Assembly (NCBI GenBank): GCA_035701505.1
Contig: DASSSA010000101.1
Location: 1 to 10,808 of the forward strand
Origin: AC-69 sp035701505
GTDB taxonomy: Bacteria > Actinomycetota > UBA4738 > HRBIN12
Reading direction: 5' to 3'
DNA: 10,808 bases
Shown piece after piece: positions 1 to 6,715 of the stretch. The notes beneath the pieces are model-generated. The model searched no databases. It saw only the letters and a list, made by a program, of their open reading frames with translations, and was not told where the DNA came from. The position numbers and the translations under genes were made by a program. The number at the start of each line of letters is the position of its first letter. Positions within the stretch are counted from its first letter, which is position 1.

Positions 1-10
1 GGCATGCAGG

Positions 11-541
11 ATGAAGCTGTACCACGGAAGGCGACGCTCCGTGCTGCCCGCGATCGCGCTGGCTGCCCTGTTCCTGGCCGCGTGCGGTCGAAGCAGCGGC
101 AGCACGTCCTCGGGGGACAGCACGCCCTCGCCGTCGGGAACGAAACTCTCCGTCCAGACGGACTCCGTCTCCGGCATCGGGACGGTACTTGCGAACAGCG
201 CCGGCCTGACGCTGTACCACAACGCCAAGGAGACGGGGAGCACGATCGTGTGCACGGGAGGATGCGCTTCGTCCTGGCCGCCGGTGCTCGTGACCGGTTC
301 GCTCCCACAAGACACGGGGGTGATCATGGGAACGTTCGGAACGATCATGCGTCCCGACGGCTCCACGCAGCTCACGATCAATGGCATGCCCCTGTACACG
401 TACGCAGGGGATTCCGGATCGGGCCAGGCAAGCGGCCAGGGGATCGCGGGCGTGTGGTTCGCGGTGACCCCCTCCGGCACCAGCACGTCGGGCGGCGAGA
501 GCGGCGGTTCGTCCGGCGGTGGCCGCGGATACGGCTCCTAG
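11..541 (+). CDS. Secreted lipoprotein, COG4315-type repeat protein
   Basis: Predicted exported lipoprotein of 176 residues; molecular function unknown. The N-terminus has a basic stretch (RRR at 7-9), a hydrophobic core, and a lipobox ending L-A-A-C with the lipidated cysteine at residue 25, so it should be anchored to the outer face of the membrane. A Ser/Gly/Thr-rich linker follows. The body has two related segments: one with LYHN and a CTGGCASSWPP stretch, and a second with YTYAGD, which fits the Yx(FWY)xxD motif described for COG4315/PF03640 secreted repeats. In the first segment the motif is degenerate (YHNAKE). The C-terminus is a Gly/Ser-rich tail. The ATG at 11 was chosen because it gives a complete signal peptide, but only ten upstream bases are visible, so a promoter or earlier start cannot be judged. 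Family assignment is good; any redox or electron-transfer role is speculation. Confidence 0.85.
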   Translation: MKLYHGRRRSVLPAIALAALFLAACGRSSGSTSSGDSTPSPSGTKLSVQTDSVSGIGTVLANSAGLTLYHNAKETGSTIVCTGGCASSWPPVLVTGSLPQDTGVIMGTFGTIMRPDGSTQLTINGMPLYTYAGDSGSGQASGQGIAGVWFAVTPSGTSTSGGESGGSSGGGRGYGS

Positions 542-573
542 CCTGGAATCGGCGGACAGGCCCCGAGTGCCGT

Positions 574-600
574 GCGGCGGATCTCGTGAGCGCGCCGCTT
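574..600 (+). terminator. Possible hairpin terminator after the lipoprotein gene
   Basis: GCGGCG at 574-579 is complementary to CGCCGC at 593-598, with a small inner stem (CTC 583-585, GAG 588-590), 33 bases after the lipoprotein stop. Only two T residues follow, so this is not a classic U-tract terminator. It may be a terminator of the U-poor kind seen in high-GC genomes, or chance. Confidence 0.3.
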
Positions 601-640
601 GACGGATCCGGTCATCGGGCGTGTCCTTTCGTCCGAGACG

Positions 641-1984
641 ATGTCGACGATCAGCTCACCCCGTTCGGTTCCGCCAGGACCTGAGCTCTCTCGTCTGTCA
701 GCGCTGCGGGCGTTCCGGCGTGACCCGATCGGGCTCCTGTCCCAGGCCGCCACCTTCGGCGACGTGGCGTACGTCAAGCTCCCCCGGTTCCCTGCCTACT
801 TGCTGAACCACCCCGACCTCGTTCAGGAGGTGCTCGTGACCGGGAGCCGGAAGTTCATGAAGGGCCCGACGATGCAGGCGGCCAAGCTCCTGCTGGGGGA
901 GAGCCTGCTGACCAGCGAGGGGGACGACCACCGGCGGCAGCGGCGGATGATCCAGCCGATCTTCCACCACGACCGGATCGAGGGCTTCGCGGATGCCATC
1001 GTGGAACTCGCGGCCCGCGCGTCCGACCGGTGGCGGGCGGGGGAGATCCTGGACGTGCATCGGGAGATGGCCGGGCTCACGCTCGCCGTCGTCGCAGCGA
1101 CGCTCTTCGGAACCGACATCGAGGCCGAGGAAACGCGTTCGGTCGGCCAGGCGCTGGCCCTCCAGCTCTCGATGTTCGGCAGGGTGTTCTCCCCCCTGTT
1201 CCGGCTATCGATGCGCCTGCCGCTGCCGGCGAACCGGCGATTCGAGCGGTCCAAGGCTGCGCTCGAGGCCGTGATCGGTCGGATGATCGCGTTGCGCCGT
1301 TCGACCGGCGCGACCGGCGAGGACGTGCTGTCCCTCCTGATCCGCGCGCAGGAGGACGGTGCCGGGATGAGCGATACACAGGTTCGCGACCAGGCCATGA
1401 CGCTGTTCATCGCGGGCCACGAGACCACCTCGAACGCTCTGACCTGGACCTGGTACCTGCTCTCCCAGCACGCAGACGCGGAGGCGAAGCTCCAGGCCGA
1501 GCTGGACGAGGTCCTGGGGCGCCGACTGCCCACGGTTGCCGACGTTCCGCGCTTGCGGTTCACCGAGATGGTCCTCACGGAGTCGATGCGGATCCTCCCG
1601 CCGGCCTGGGCCATCGGCCGCCGGGCGCTGGTGGACCACCACGCCGGCCCGTACGTCGTCCCTGCAGGCAGCGTCGTGATCGTGTCCCCGTACCTCCTGC
1701 ACCACGACCCTCGCTGGTACCAGGACCCGGAAGCGTTCGTCCCGGAACGATGGGGGGACGTGGAGCGGGCCAGGCGGCCGCGGAACGCGTATCTGCCGTT
1801 CGGCGCGGGGCCGAGGATGTGCGTCGGCGAGCACTTCGCCAGGCTAGAAGGCGTCCTCGTCCTCGCCACCATCGCCCAACGGTGGCGCCTCGACCTCGTG
1901 CCCGGCCATCGTGTCGAGCTCCAGCCGGTGGTCACTCTCAGGCCGAAGCACGGCATGGCCATGACGGTCGAACGGCGGGAATGA
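641..1984 (+). CDS. Cytochrome P450
   Basis: Haem-thiolate monooxygenase, 447 residues from ATG 641; substrate unknown. The hallmarks are all present: C-helix H97/R101 (HRRQR), I-helix oxygen-activation motif AGHETTS at 258-264, K-helix ExxR as E314-R317, PERW at 368-371, and haem loop FGAGPRMCVG at 387-396 with the proximal cysteine C394. There is no N-terminal membrane anchor and no fused reductase, so it should be soluble and need separate electron donors. No ferredoxin or ferredoxin reductase gene lies in the window. The overall pattern (long C-helix region, FMKGP, PERW) looks more like the CYP102/CYP4-like branch than the class I camphor type; I do not assign a CYP number. The frame opens earlier at TTG 599, but that codon abuts a hairpin, the added residues match no P450 feature I recognise, and ATG 641 gives a normal N-terminus. 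Neither start has a strong Shine-Dalgarno. Confidence 0.95.
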   Translation: MSTISSPRSVPPGPELSRLSALRAFRRDPIGLLSQAATFGDVAYVKLPRFPAYLLNHPDLVQEVLVTGSRKFMKGPTMQAAKLLLGESLLTSEGDDHRRQRRMIQPIFHHDRIEGFADAIVELAARASDRWRAGEILDVHREMAGLTLAVVAATLFGTDIEAEETRSVGQALALQLSMFGRVFSPLFRLSMRLPLPANRRFERSKAALEAVIGRMIALRRSTGATGEDVLSLLIRAQEDGAGMSDTQVRDQAMTLFIAGHETTSNALTWTWYLLSQHADAEAKLQAELDEVLGRRLPTVADVPRLRFTEMVLTESMRILPPAWAIGRRALVDHHAGPYVVPAGSVVIVSPYLLHHDPRWYQDPEAFVPERWGDVERARRPRNAYLPFGAGPRMCVGEHFARLEGVLVLATIAQRWRLDLVPGHRVELQPVVTLRPKHGMAMTVERRE

Positions 1985-1986
1985 CG

Positions 1987-2364
1987 TCAGCGCCGGAGCG
2001 CTCTGGCGGCCGTCCGGACGACCGCGAACCCCAGGACCACGACGGCTCCGCCGATCACGGCCGCCGCCACTCCGATCCACCAATTGTCGTCGGCGAAGTC
2101 GAAGGGTCGACCGGCGAACCGCTCCCCGATGTGCACGCCCCACAGGACCGCCCGGACGGGGAACAGCACGAGGGTGCCGACGACGGACTCCACGAATCGC
2201 CGATCCACCCCGAACGGGACGCCCTGCCACAGCACCGTGTAACCGAAGAACCCCCACACGGCTCCGATACCGGCCAGCGTGGCCAGCCCCGACGCGCTGA
2301 GGTACTCGTCCTTCAACCCTTCGGCCCGCGCGGGCGGGGCCCCGCCGTCCTCGCCGTCGCTCAC
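1987..2364 (-). CDS. Small three-helix membrane protein, unknown function
   Basis: I do not recognise this family. From GTG 2364 the protein has 125 residues: a short acidic and Ala/Pro-rich N-terminus, then three hydrophobic segments at about 26-46, 58-76 and 95-117, and a basic C-terminus (RTAARALRR). The loops hold conserved-looking patches, WQGVPFGVDRR and HIGERFAGRPFDFADDNWW. The GTG start was chosen because AGGGAG lies upstream with a nine-base spacer. An in-frame ATG at 2406 would add 14 residues but has no visible ribosome binding site. Its stop is two bases from the convergent P450 stop, and its 5' end is divergent from the PIG-L gene. It is probably a real gene because the hydrophobic segments are regular and the opposite-strand frame makes no sensible protein, but its function is open. 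Confidence 0.7.
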   Translation of the reverse strand: MSDGEDGGAPPARAEGLKDEYLSASGLATLAGIGAVWGFFGYTVLWQGVPFGVDRRFVESVVGTLVLFPVRAVLWGVHIGERFAGRPFDFADDNWWIGVAAAVIGGAVVVLGFAVVRTAARALRR

Positions 2365-2397
2365 CCCGCCAGTCTCCCTGTTGGCGGTGGGGTCCAG

Positions 2398-2403
2398 TAG
2401 GCT
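2398..2403 (+). promoter_or_regulatory. Possible -10 element of a leaderless transcript
   Basis: TAGGCT fits the TANNNT -10 consensus of actinobacterial promoters and ends seven bases before ATG 2411. No Shine-Dalgarno precedes that ATG. The spacing would place the transcript start at or beside the start codon, giving a leaderless mRNA. No good -35 is seen. Confidence 0.3.
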
Positions 2404-2410
2404 CATCGGG

Positions 2411-3112
2411 ATGGGGTTCGCCAGCGCGCTCGTCCTTTTCGCTCATCCCGACGATGCCGAGTACATGTGCGGCGGGACGGTTGCCGAGTGGGCTCGGAAC
2501 GGGACCGAGGTCCACTACGTGATCGTCACCGACGGCTCGGCGGGCTCGAACGAGCCCGGCAGGACCAGGGAGGAGATCTCGGGGATCCGGAAGCCGGAAC
2601 AGGAGGAGGCCGCGCGGGTCCTCGGCGTCCGAACGGTGACGTTCCTGGACTTCCCCGACGGGATGCTCGAGGTGAACCTGGAGACCCGCAAGGCCGTGAC
2701 TCGCGAAGTGCGCCGGCTCCGGCCCGAGGTGATCGTGGCGCCCGACCCGTCGAGGTTGTGGTTCGGCCGGCGGTACATCAACCATGCCGACCATCGGGCT
2801 GCGGGCGAGCTCGCCCTGTGCGCCGTCATGCCCGACGCCCCCTCCCGACCCCAGTTCCCTGAGCTCCTTGAGGCGGGGTTCGAGCCGTACGAGGTCCCGA
2901 ACCTTTGGTTGTCCACCGAGGAACCCGATACGTACGTCGACATCACCAAGACGATCGACCTGAAGGTGGAGGCCCTGACGAAGCACCGGTCCCAGGGCGT
3001 CGAGGACGACCTGCAATGGGTCCGGCACCGGGCGAAGGAGCTGGGCGAGAAGGGCGGGATGGAGTACGCGGAGGGGTACCTGGCGTTCTCTTTGAAAGAA
3101 GAGGAACGATGA
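2411..3112 (+). CDS. PIG-L/LmbE family N-acetylglucosaminyl-type deacetylase
   Basis: Predicted zinc-dependent deacetylase of 233 residues, removing an acetyl group from an N-acetyl sugar conjugate. The N-terminal FAHPDDAE motif provides His and two Asp (metal and base residues), and the HADH motif in the middle provides a further metal histidine. The TDGSAGSN loop after the second strand is also typical. The family includes MshB and Mca (mycothiol), BshB (bacillithiol) and lincomycin-type enzymes. The length fits BshB-like stand-alone members, and I cannot tell which thiol or sugar conjugate is the substrate. ATG 2411 was chosen because the HPDD strand starts just after it, as in the family; the frame stays open upstream to 2279 but that part is antisense to the membrane gene. 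The stop overlaps the start of the next gene (ATGA at 3109-3112), indicating a two-gene operon with translational coupling. Confidence 0.92.
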   Translation: MGFASALVLFAHPDDAEYMCGGTVAEWARNGTEVHYVIVTDGSAGSNEPGRTREEISGIRKPEQEEAARVLGVRTVTFLDFPDGMLEVNLETRKAVTREVRRLRPEVIVAPDPSRLWFGRRYINHADHRAAGELALCAVMPDAPSRPQFPELLEAGFEPYEVPNLWLSTEEPDTYVDITKTIDLKVEALTKHRSQGVEDDLQWVRHRAKELGEKGGMEYAEGYLAFSLKEEER

Positions 3113-3627
3113 TGGAGGATCCGGTCGACCCGGGGGACGAGGCACCGGCCAGCCTCGATCCCGACGAGGCGAACAACGTCCGCGCGGACCTCGACGACCT
3201 GCATGGGATGCGAGAGGTGTTCGGCCCGCAGGGGGTGAAGGGCGTGGTGATCGCCTGTCCCGACTGCGGCGAGAACCACTTCTACGAATGGGACCTCCTT
3301 CGGGAGAACCTCGAGCACATGCTGAAGACCGGCGAGCCCCGGATGCACGAGCCAGCCTTCGAGGTTCACGAGGACGAGTACATCCAGTGGGATTACGGCA
3401 AGGGCTACATCGACGCCCTCACCGATACGGGGCTGCAGCCCGACCGTCAGATCCAGATCACGCGCTGCCCGTGGTGCGAAACGCCCTGCGATCAGGATTT
3501 CCAGTTCTGCCCGCGGTGCGGCAGGTCCCTCGCGGCGCTCCGCCTCTACCGGGAGCTCCTGGCTCGGGGTATCGACGAGCGAGAGGTCCGTTCGCTCCTG
3601 GTCCGGGCAGGGTACGAGCCGTTCTGA
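3109..3627 (+). CDS. DUF5319-type protein with C-terminal zinc ribbon
   Basis: Function unknown. Numbering is from ATG 3112 (171 residues); ATG 3109 adds one Met. AGAGGA lies at 3100-3105, giving a three- or six-base spacer. Residues about 20-103 match my memory of the actinobacterial DUF5319 family (for example Rv3412 of M. tuberculosis): an ADLDDL stretch, GVKGVVIACPDC with C49 and C52, HFYEWDLLRENL, MHEPAF, and WDYGKGYIDA. Unlike the short members I recall, this protein continues with a four-cysteine zinc ribbon, C119-x2-C122 and C133-x2-C136 with an extra C126, then a helical tail ending RAGYEPF. The tail (LARGIDEREVRSLLVRAGYEPF) looks like a small helix-turn element. It overlaps the PIG-L stop, so the two are probably translated together. 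A nucleic-acid or protein-binding adaptor role is possible but only inferred. Confidence 0.85.
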   Translation: MMEDPVDPGDEAPASLDPDEANNVRADLDDLHGMREVFGPQGVKGVVIACPDCGENHFYEWDLLRENLEHMLKTGEPRMHEPAFEVHEDEYIQWDYGKGYIDALTDTGLQPDRQIQITRCPWCETPCDQDFQFCPRCGRSLAALRLYRELLARGIDEREVRSLLVRAGYEPF

Positions 3628-3696
3628 TCTCGTCTTCCTCCCGGGTCAAGGAGGCGATCAGGGTCGAGCGGGCCCTCGCCCCGAACGAGTCTTGAA

Positions 3697-4089
3697 GTGG
3701 TGCGATCCGAGGTGTACGAACCTGCTGTGGCGGAGACCCAGGCGTCGCGGCGGAGCGACCGATGGGCGGCGACCGGGGCCGCCCACGGCAACCCATGGGC
3801 GGTGGCCTCCGTTGGGTTCGCCGCGCTCGGACTGGCCGGCGTGGGGATGATCGTCGCGGGCACGTCCGGCGCACGGTTCCTCGACTCGCTCCCGGATGCG
3901 GTGGCCTCCGGCCTGTACGGCTCGGTTCCCGGCTTCGGCCTGCTCGCGCTGCTCGCGGGCCTCGCCGGTCGGAACCGCTCCCGCCGGGCCTGGATGGCCT
4001 GGACCGGTGCGATCGCGGGATCCCTGCTCCTGGTGTTCGCGGCGGTCGTGGCCGTCATCCTGCTGAACTCGTTCCTGACGCTCGGCTGA
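3697..4089 (+). CDS. Small membrane protein, unknown function
   Basis: Predicted integral membrane protein of 130 residues that I do not recognise. After a polar N-terminus of about 32 residues there are three hydrophobic segments at roughly 33-55, 71-91 and 100-125, and a charged loop GRNRSRR at 91-97 that would sit on the cytoplasmic side by the positive-inside rule. The pattern resembles DUF4190-like small actinobacterial membrane proteins, but this is a loose impression. The start is uncertain: GTG 3697, GTG 3700 and GTG 3712 are all in frame and none has a clear Shine-Dalgarno. The last 35 bases overlap the 3' end of convergent ligD. It sits 69 bases after the DUF5319 gene on the same strand and might be read through from it. 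Confidence 0.65.
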   Translation: MVRSEVYEPAVAETQASRRSDRWAATGAAHGNPWAVASVGFAALGLAGVGMIVAGTSGARFLDSLPDAVASGLYGSVPGFGLLALLAGLAGRNRSRRAWMAWTGAIAGSLLLVFAAVVAVILLNSFLTLG

Positions 4090-6640
4090 CCGCCGGCGGC
4101 TCCAGGATGCAATCCTCGGGCGCCTTGTCCGTCCGCAGGCCCTTGAACGACGGGGCGCGCATCTTCTTCGTGCTCTTCGTGATCTCCAGGTACTCGACCT
4201 CGCACACGATCTCCGGGCGGACGAACGTCGCGCCCTTGATCGCCTTGAGCTCGGGGTCGTCGGTGGGCGGCTCCTTCGTCACGAGCGGTGTGAGCAGCTC
4301 CATCACCCTGGCCAGCATCTTGTCGGTGAACCCCGTGCCGACCTGCCCGGTCCACCGGAGCCTCTCGTCGTCGTAGGCCCCGACCAGGAGGGCCCCGAAC
4401 GTCCCCGCGCGTCCGCCCTGGCCCGGCGTCCATCCCAGGATCACGCAGTCCTGCGTGTTCGTGAGCTTGATCTTCCTCCAGTCGGGCGAGCGCCGGCCGG
4501 AGAAGTACTTCGAGCCGTGGCGCTTGGCCACCACGCCCTCCAGACCGTGAGACCGCGCCGCCGCGACCAGCTGCTTTCCCTCGCCCTCGACGAAGGTGAC
4601 GAGCTGGAGCCGCTCGTCCTCCTCCACCACGGCTTGGAGCAGCCCCCGCCGTTCCTCGAGGGGGTGCTCGGTGAGGTTCCGGCCGTCCAGCCACAGGAGG
4701 TCGAAGGCAACCAGCGCCACCGGGATCTGCTTGGCGATCCGCTTGATCTCCCGTTCGTTCGCCAGGTTCATCCGCTGCTGGAGGGCCTCGAAGGAGTTCT
4801 TCCCGTCCTCGTCGAAGGCCACGATCTCGCCATCCATCACCGCGTTCACCTGGTCCACCAGCTCGTGGATCATGTGCAGCTCCGGATACTGCGTCGCCAC
4901 GTCGCGGCCCCGTCGGGTGATCAACCGGGTCAGGTCCGTGGAGAGGAAGGCGAGCGCCCTGATCCCATCCAGCTTGGGCTCGAATCGCCACTTCGGATCG
5001 TCGAAGGGCTGATGGCCTCCCTCGGCCAGCATCGGCTGCAGCGAGGGCGGCTGGTCGATGAGCGGCGCGTCCTGATGACTGGCCAGAAAGACGAGCCAGT
5101 CGGTCCGGGTCTTCACCAGGTGGTACTCGAGGCCGCGGTACCGACGGCCGAGGAGGCGGAAGCTCACCTTCTTGTCCGTCCACTCGACGAGCTCGTACGT
5201 GCCATTGTCGAAGATGCGAACCTCGCCGGCACCGTAGTGGCCTTCAGGGATCGTGCCCTGGAAGCCGCCGTACTCGAGCGGATGGTCCTCGGTCCGGACG
5301 GCCAGTCGCCTGTCGCCGAAGGCGATGGGAAGCCCACGCGGCACGGCCCACGACGGCAGCGCGCCGTCCTTCTCCAGCCGAAGGTCGTAATGGAGCCGGG
5401 TGGCCCGGTGCTTCTGGATCACGAACGAGTTCCCCCTGCCCCTCGTGATACCGGGGGCCGGCTCGGGCGTCCCCTCGAAGTCTCGCTTGCGAAGGTACTC
5501 GGCAAGCTTCGGGTCCTTCGATTCGGCGATGACCTGCTTGCTGGTCCGGCGATCCCTCGGGTTCGATCCCTTCGCGGCTTTCGTCGCGTTCTGGGTCGCC
5601 TTCGGGGCCTTCGCGGTGTTCGTGGCCTTCGCGGCCAGGGCCTTCTCCGACGGGAGACCCATGGCCTCCAACGCGGTCCCGAGGTCCTGCGGCTTGGTCC
5701 GGACCCCCTCGAACAGGTCCCCGACACTGGCGAAACGCTTCCACACCGTCTCGATGGTGAAGTCTTGTGGCGAGACCCCCTTCTGGACCTCCTCCCACGT
5801 GAGCGGGGTGGAGACGGTGGCCGCCGGCTCGGGCCGCAGGGAGTACGCGGCCGAGATGTTGGCCCCCGCCCGGTTCATGTTGTGGTCGATGAAGACCTTC
5901 CCGGAGCGCTTCGACACCTGCCAGGCCATCGTCACCCGATCCCGGTCGGCCCGCTCGATCATGCGGCCCACGGCGCCGACGAAATCGCGAACCTGCTGGT
6001 AGGAGTAACCGGGCTCGACCGGCACGTAGATCTGCATGCCCGTTGCCCCGCTCGTCTTGGGGTAGCCCACCAGGCCGAGCGCGTCGAGGGAGGCTTTCAC
6101 GTGCATCGCCACCGCCAGGACGTCGTCGAACGTGATCGGGGGGAACGGATCCAGGTCGAAGAACAGATAGTCGGGCGATTCGACCGATCGGCACCGAGAA
6201 TGGAGCGGGTGGAACTCGATGCAGCCGAGATTGGCCATGAACAGCACGCCGGCCGCGTCCTCGACCATCAGGTAGTCGATGAGCCCGGTCTTCGCCTCCT
6301 CGCTCTCCACGGGGCACCGGGGGAGCCAGTCCGGCGTGTGCGAGGGGGCGCTCTTCTCGTAGAAGTACGGGCCGGCGATCCCATCCGGCATCCGCTTCAT
6401 CGTGAGGGGCCGCTCGAGGAGGTGCGGCAGGATCAGGCCGGAGACGTTGAAGTAGTAGGCGATGACGTCGCCCTTGGTGTAGCCCTCATCGGGCCAGAAC
6501 ACTTTGTCCAGGTTGGACAGGCGGAGCTCCCGGTCGCCGGCCCGCATCCACCACGCCTCCCCGCTCCGTTCGGCGGGCAGGGATGTGGGGAACGTGGCCA
6601 TGAACGGGGGTCCCGAGGCACGCTTCTTCGACGGCGTCAC
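4055..6640 (-). CDS. ligD: Multifunctional DNA ligase D (polymerase-phosphoesterase-ligase)
   Basis: ATP-dependent DNA ligase of bacterial non-homologous end joining, 861 residues. Three domains run in the mycobacterial order. The archaeo-eukaryotic primase-like polymerase (about 36-320) starts with SNLDKVFWP and TKGD and carries metal ligands D162 and D164 (FDLDP) and D252 (FIDHN). The 3'-phosphoesterase (about 400-525) has H411, H417, D419, R421 and H453, spaced as in the characterised Pseudomonas domain. The ligase (about 535-850) has the adenylated lysine K556 in EPKLDG, motif IV EGVVAK at 701-706, motif V WRKIK at 721-725 and an OB-fold. An Ala/Lys/Thr-rich linker spans about 333-360. 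All catalytic residues I can check are present. Start is GTG 6640; ATG 6601 is an alternative that removes 13 basic residues outside any domain. TACCAT at 6647-6652 on the minus strand could be a -10 for a leaderless start at 6640. It is divergent from ku, its functional partner. Confidence 0.97.
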   Translation of the reverse strand: MTPSKKRASGPPFMATFPTSLPAERSGEAWWMRAGDRELRLSNLDKVFWPDEGYTKGDVIAYYFNVSGLILPHLLERPLTMKRMPDGIAGPYFYEKSAPSHTPDWLPRCPVESEEAKTGLIDYLMVEDAAGVLFMANLGCIEFHPLHSRCRSVESPDYLFFDLDPFPPITFDDVLAVAMHVKASLDALGLVGYPKTSGATGMQIYVPVEPGYSYQQVRDFVGAVGRMIERADRDRVTMAWQVSKRSGKVFIDHNMNRAGANISAAYSLRPEPAATVSTPLTWEEVQKGVSPQDFTIETVWKRFASVGDLFEGVRTKPQDLGTALEAMGLPSEKALAAKATNTAKAPKATQNATKAAKGSNPRDRRTSKQVIAESKDPKLAEYLRKRDFEGTPEPAPGITRGRGNSFVIQKHRATRLHYDLRLEKDGALPSWAVPRGLPIAFGDRRLAVRTEDHPLEYGGFQGTIPEGHYGAGEVRIFDNGTYELVEWTDKKVSFRLLGRRYRGLEYHLVKTRTDWLVFLASHQDAPLIDQPPSLQPMLAEGGHQPFDDPKWRFEPKLDGIRALAFLSTDLTRLITRRGRDVATQYPELHMIHELVDQVNAVMDGEIVAFDEDGKNSFEALQQRMNLANEREIKRIAKQIPVALVAFDLLWLDGRNLTEHPLEERRGLLQAVVEEDERLQLVTFVEGEGKQLVAAARSHGLEGVVAKRHGSKYFSGRRSPDWRKIKLTNTQDCVILGWTPGQGGRAGTFGALLVGAYDDERLRWTGQVGTGFTDKMLARVMELLTPLVTKEPPTDDPELKAIKGATFVRPEIVCEVEYLEITKSTKKMRAPSFKGLRTDKAPEDCILEPPAVSRASGTSSAG
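5546..5650 (-). repeat. Low-complexity Ala/Lys linker of LigD with short direct repeats
   Basis: Between the polymerase and phosphoesterase domains the codons are a degenerate mix of Ala, Lys and Thr. On the plus strand the 11-mer GGCCTTCGCGG occurs at 5606-5616 and again at 5624-5634, an 18-base period, consistent with repeat expansion in a flexible hinge. Confidence 0.5.
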
Positions 6641-6671
6641 CCCACGATGGTATGACGATGGGGGGGACCGC

Positions 6672-6677
6672 TAGAAT
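6672..6677 (+). promoter_or_regulatory. Possible -10 of the ku promoter
   Basis: TAGAAT fits TANNNT and lies 38 bases before the ku ATG. The best -35-like sequence is TATGAC at 6651-6656, with a short 15-base spacer, so the assignment is tentative. Transcription would start near 6683-6686. Confidence 0.35.
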
Positions 6678-6681
6678 CGGT

Positions 6682-6694
6682 GGTTCCTGGAACC
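6682..6694. promoter_or_regulatory. Operator-like inverted repeat between ligD and ku
   Basis: GGTTCC and GGAACC form a perfect six-base inverted repeat around a single T. With a two-base bulge the symmetry extends to ATCGG (6676-6680) and CGAT (6694-6697). It sits just after the candidate ku -10, where a bound repressor would block initiation. A half-helical spacing and a one-base centre favour a DNA-binding site over an RNA hairpin. No regulator is identified. Confidence 0.3.
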
Positions 6695-6704
6695 GATCTT
6701 CCTT

Positions 6705-6709
6705 GGAGG
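6705..6709 (+). promoter_or_regulatory. Shine-Dalgarno of ku
   Basis: GGAGG followed by a six-base spacer to ATG 6716. It fixes this start rather than the in-frame GTG at 6680, which would add 12 residues not seen in Ku proteins. Confidence 0.85.
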
Positions 6710-6715
6710 TTCGCC

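Noticed and set aside
599..627. TTGACG at 599-604 as the -35 of a P450 promoter
   Set aside because: At 16-18 bases downstream there is only GC-rich sequence such as TGTCCT, with no acceptable -10.
599..640. TTG 599 as the P450 start
   Set aside because: The TTG directly follows a hairpin arm and has no ribosome binding site. The 14 extra residues resemble no P450 feature, and ATG 641 gives a normal N-terminus.
1030..2400. 456-codon plus-strand frame inside and beyond the P450
   Set aside because: It is out of frame with the motif-complete P450 and antisense to the small membrane gene; the product is shadow-like.
2279..2410. 44-residue N-terminal extension of the PIG-L protein
   Set aside because: It is Ser/Pro-rich, antisense to the membrane gene, and precedes the point where the family's first strand and HPDD motif normally begin.
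1844..3145. 433-codon minus-strand frame across the PIG-L gene
   Set aside because: It overlaps three better-supported genes, on both strands, and its product is low-complexity Arg/Pro/Gly sequence without motifs.
3546..5183. 545-codon minus-strand frame
   Set aside because: It runs in another frame of ligD and antisense to two other genes. Composition is Arg/Ala/Gly-biased with no domain.
4517..6655. 712-codon open frame on the plus strand across ligD
   Set aside because: It is antisense to a LigD with all catalytic motifs intact. Its translation is Arg/Gly/Pro/His-rich with no recognisable domain, as expected for a high-GC shadow frame.
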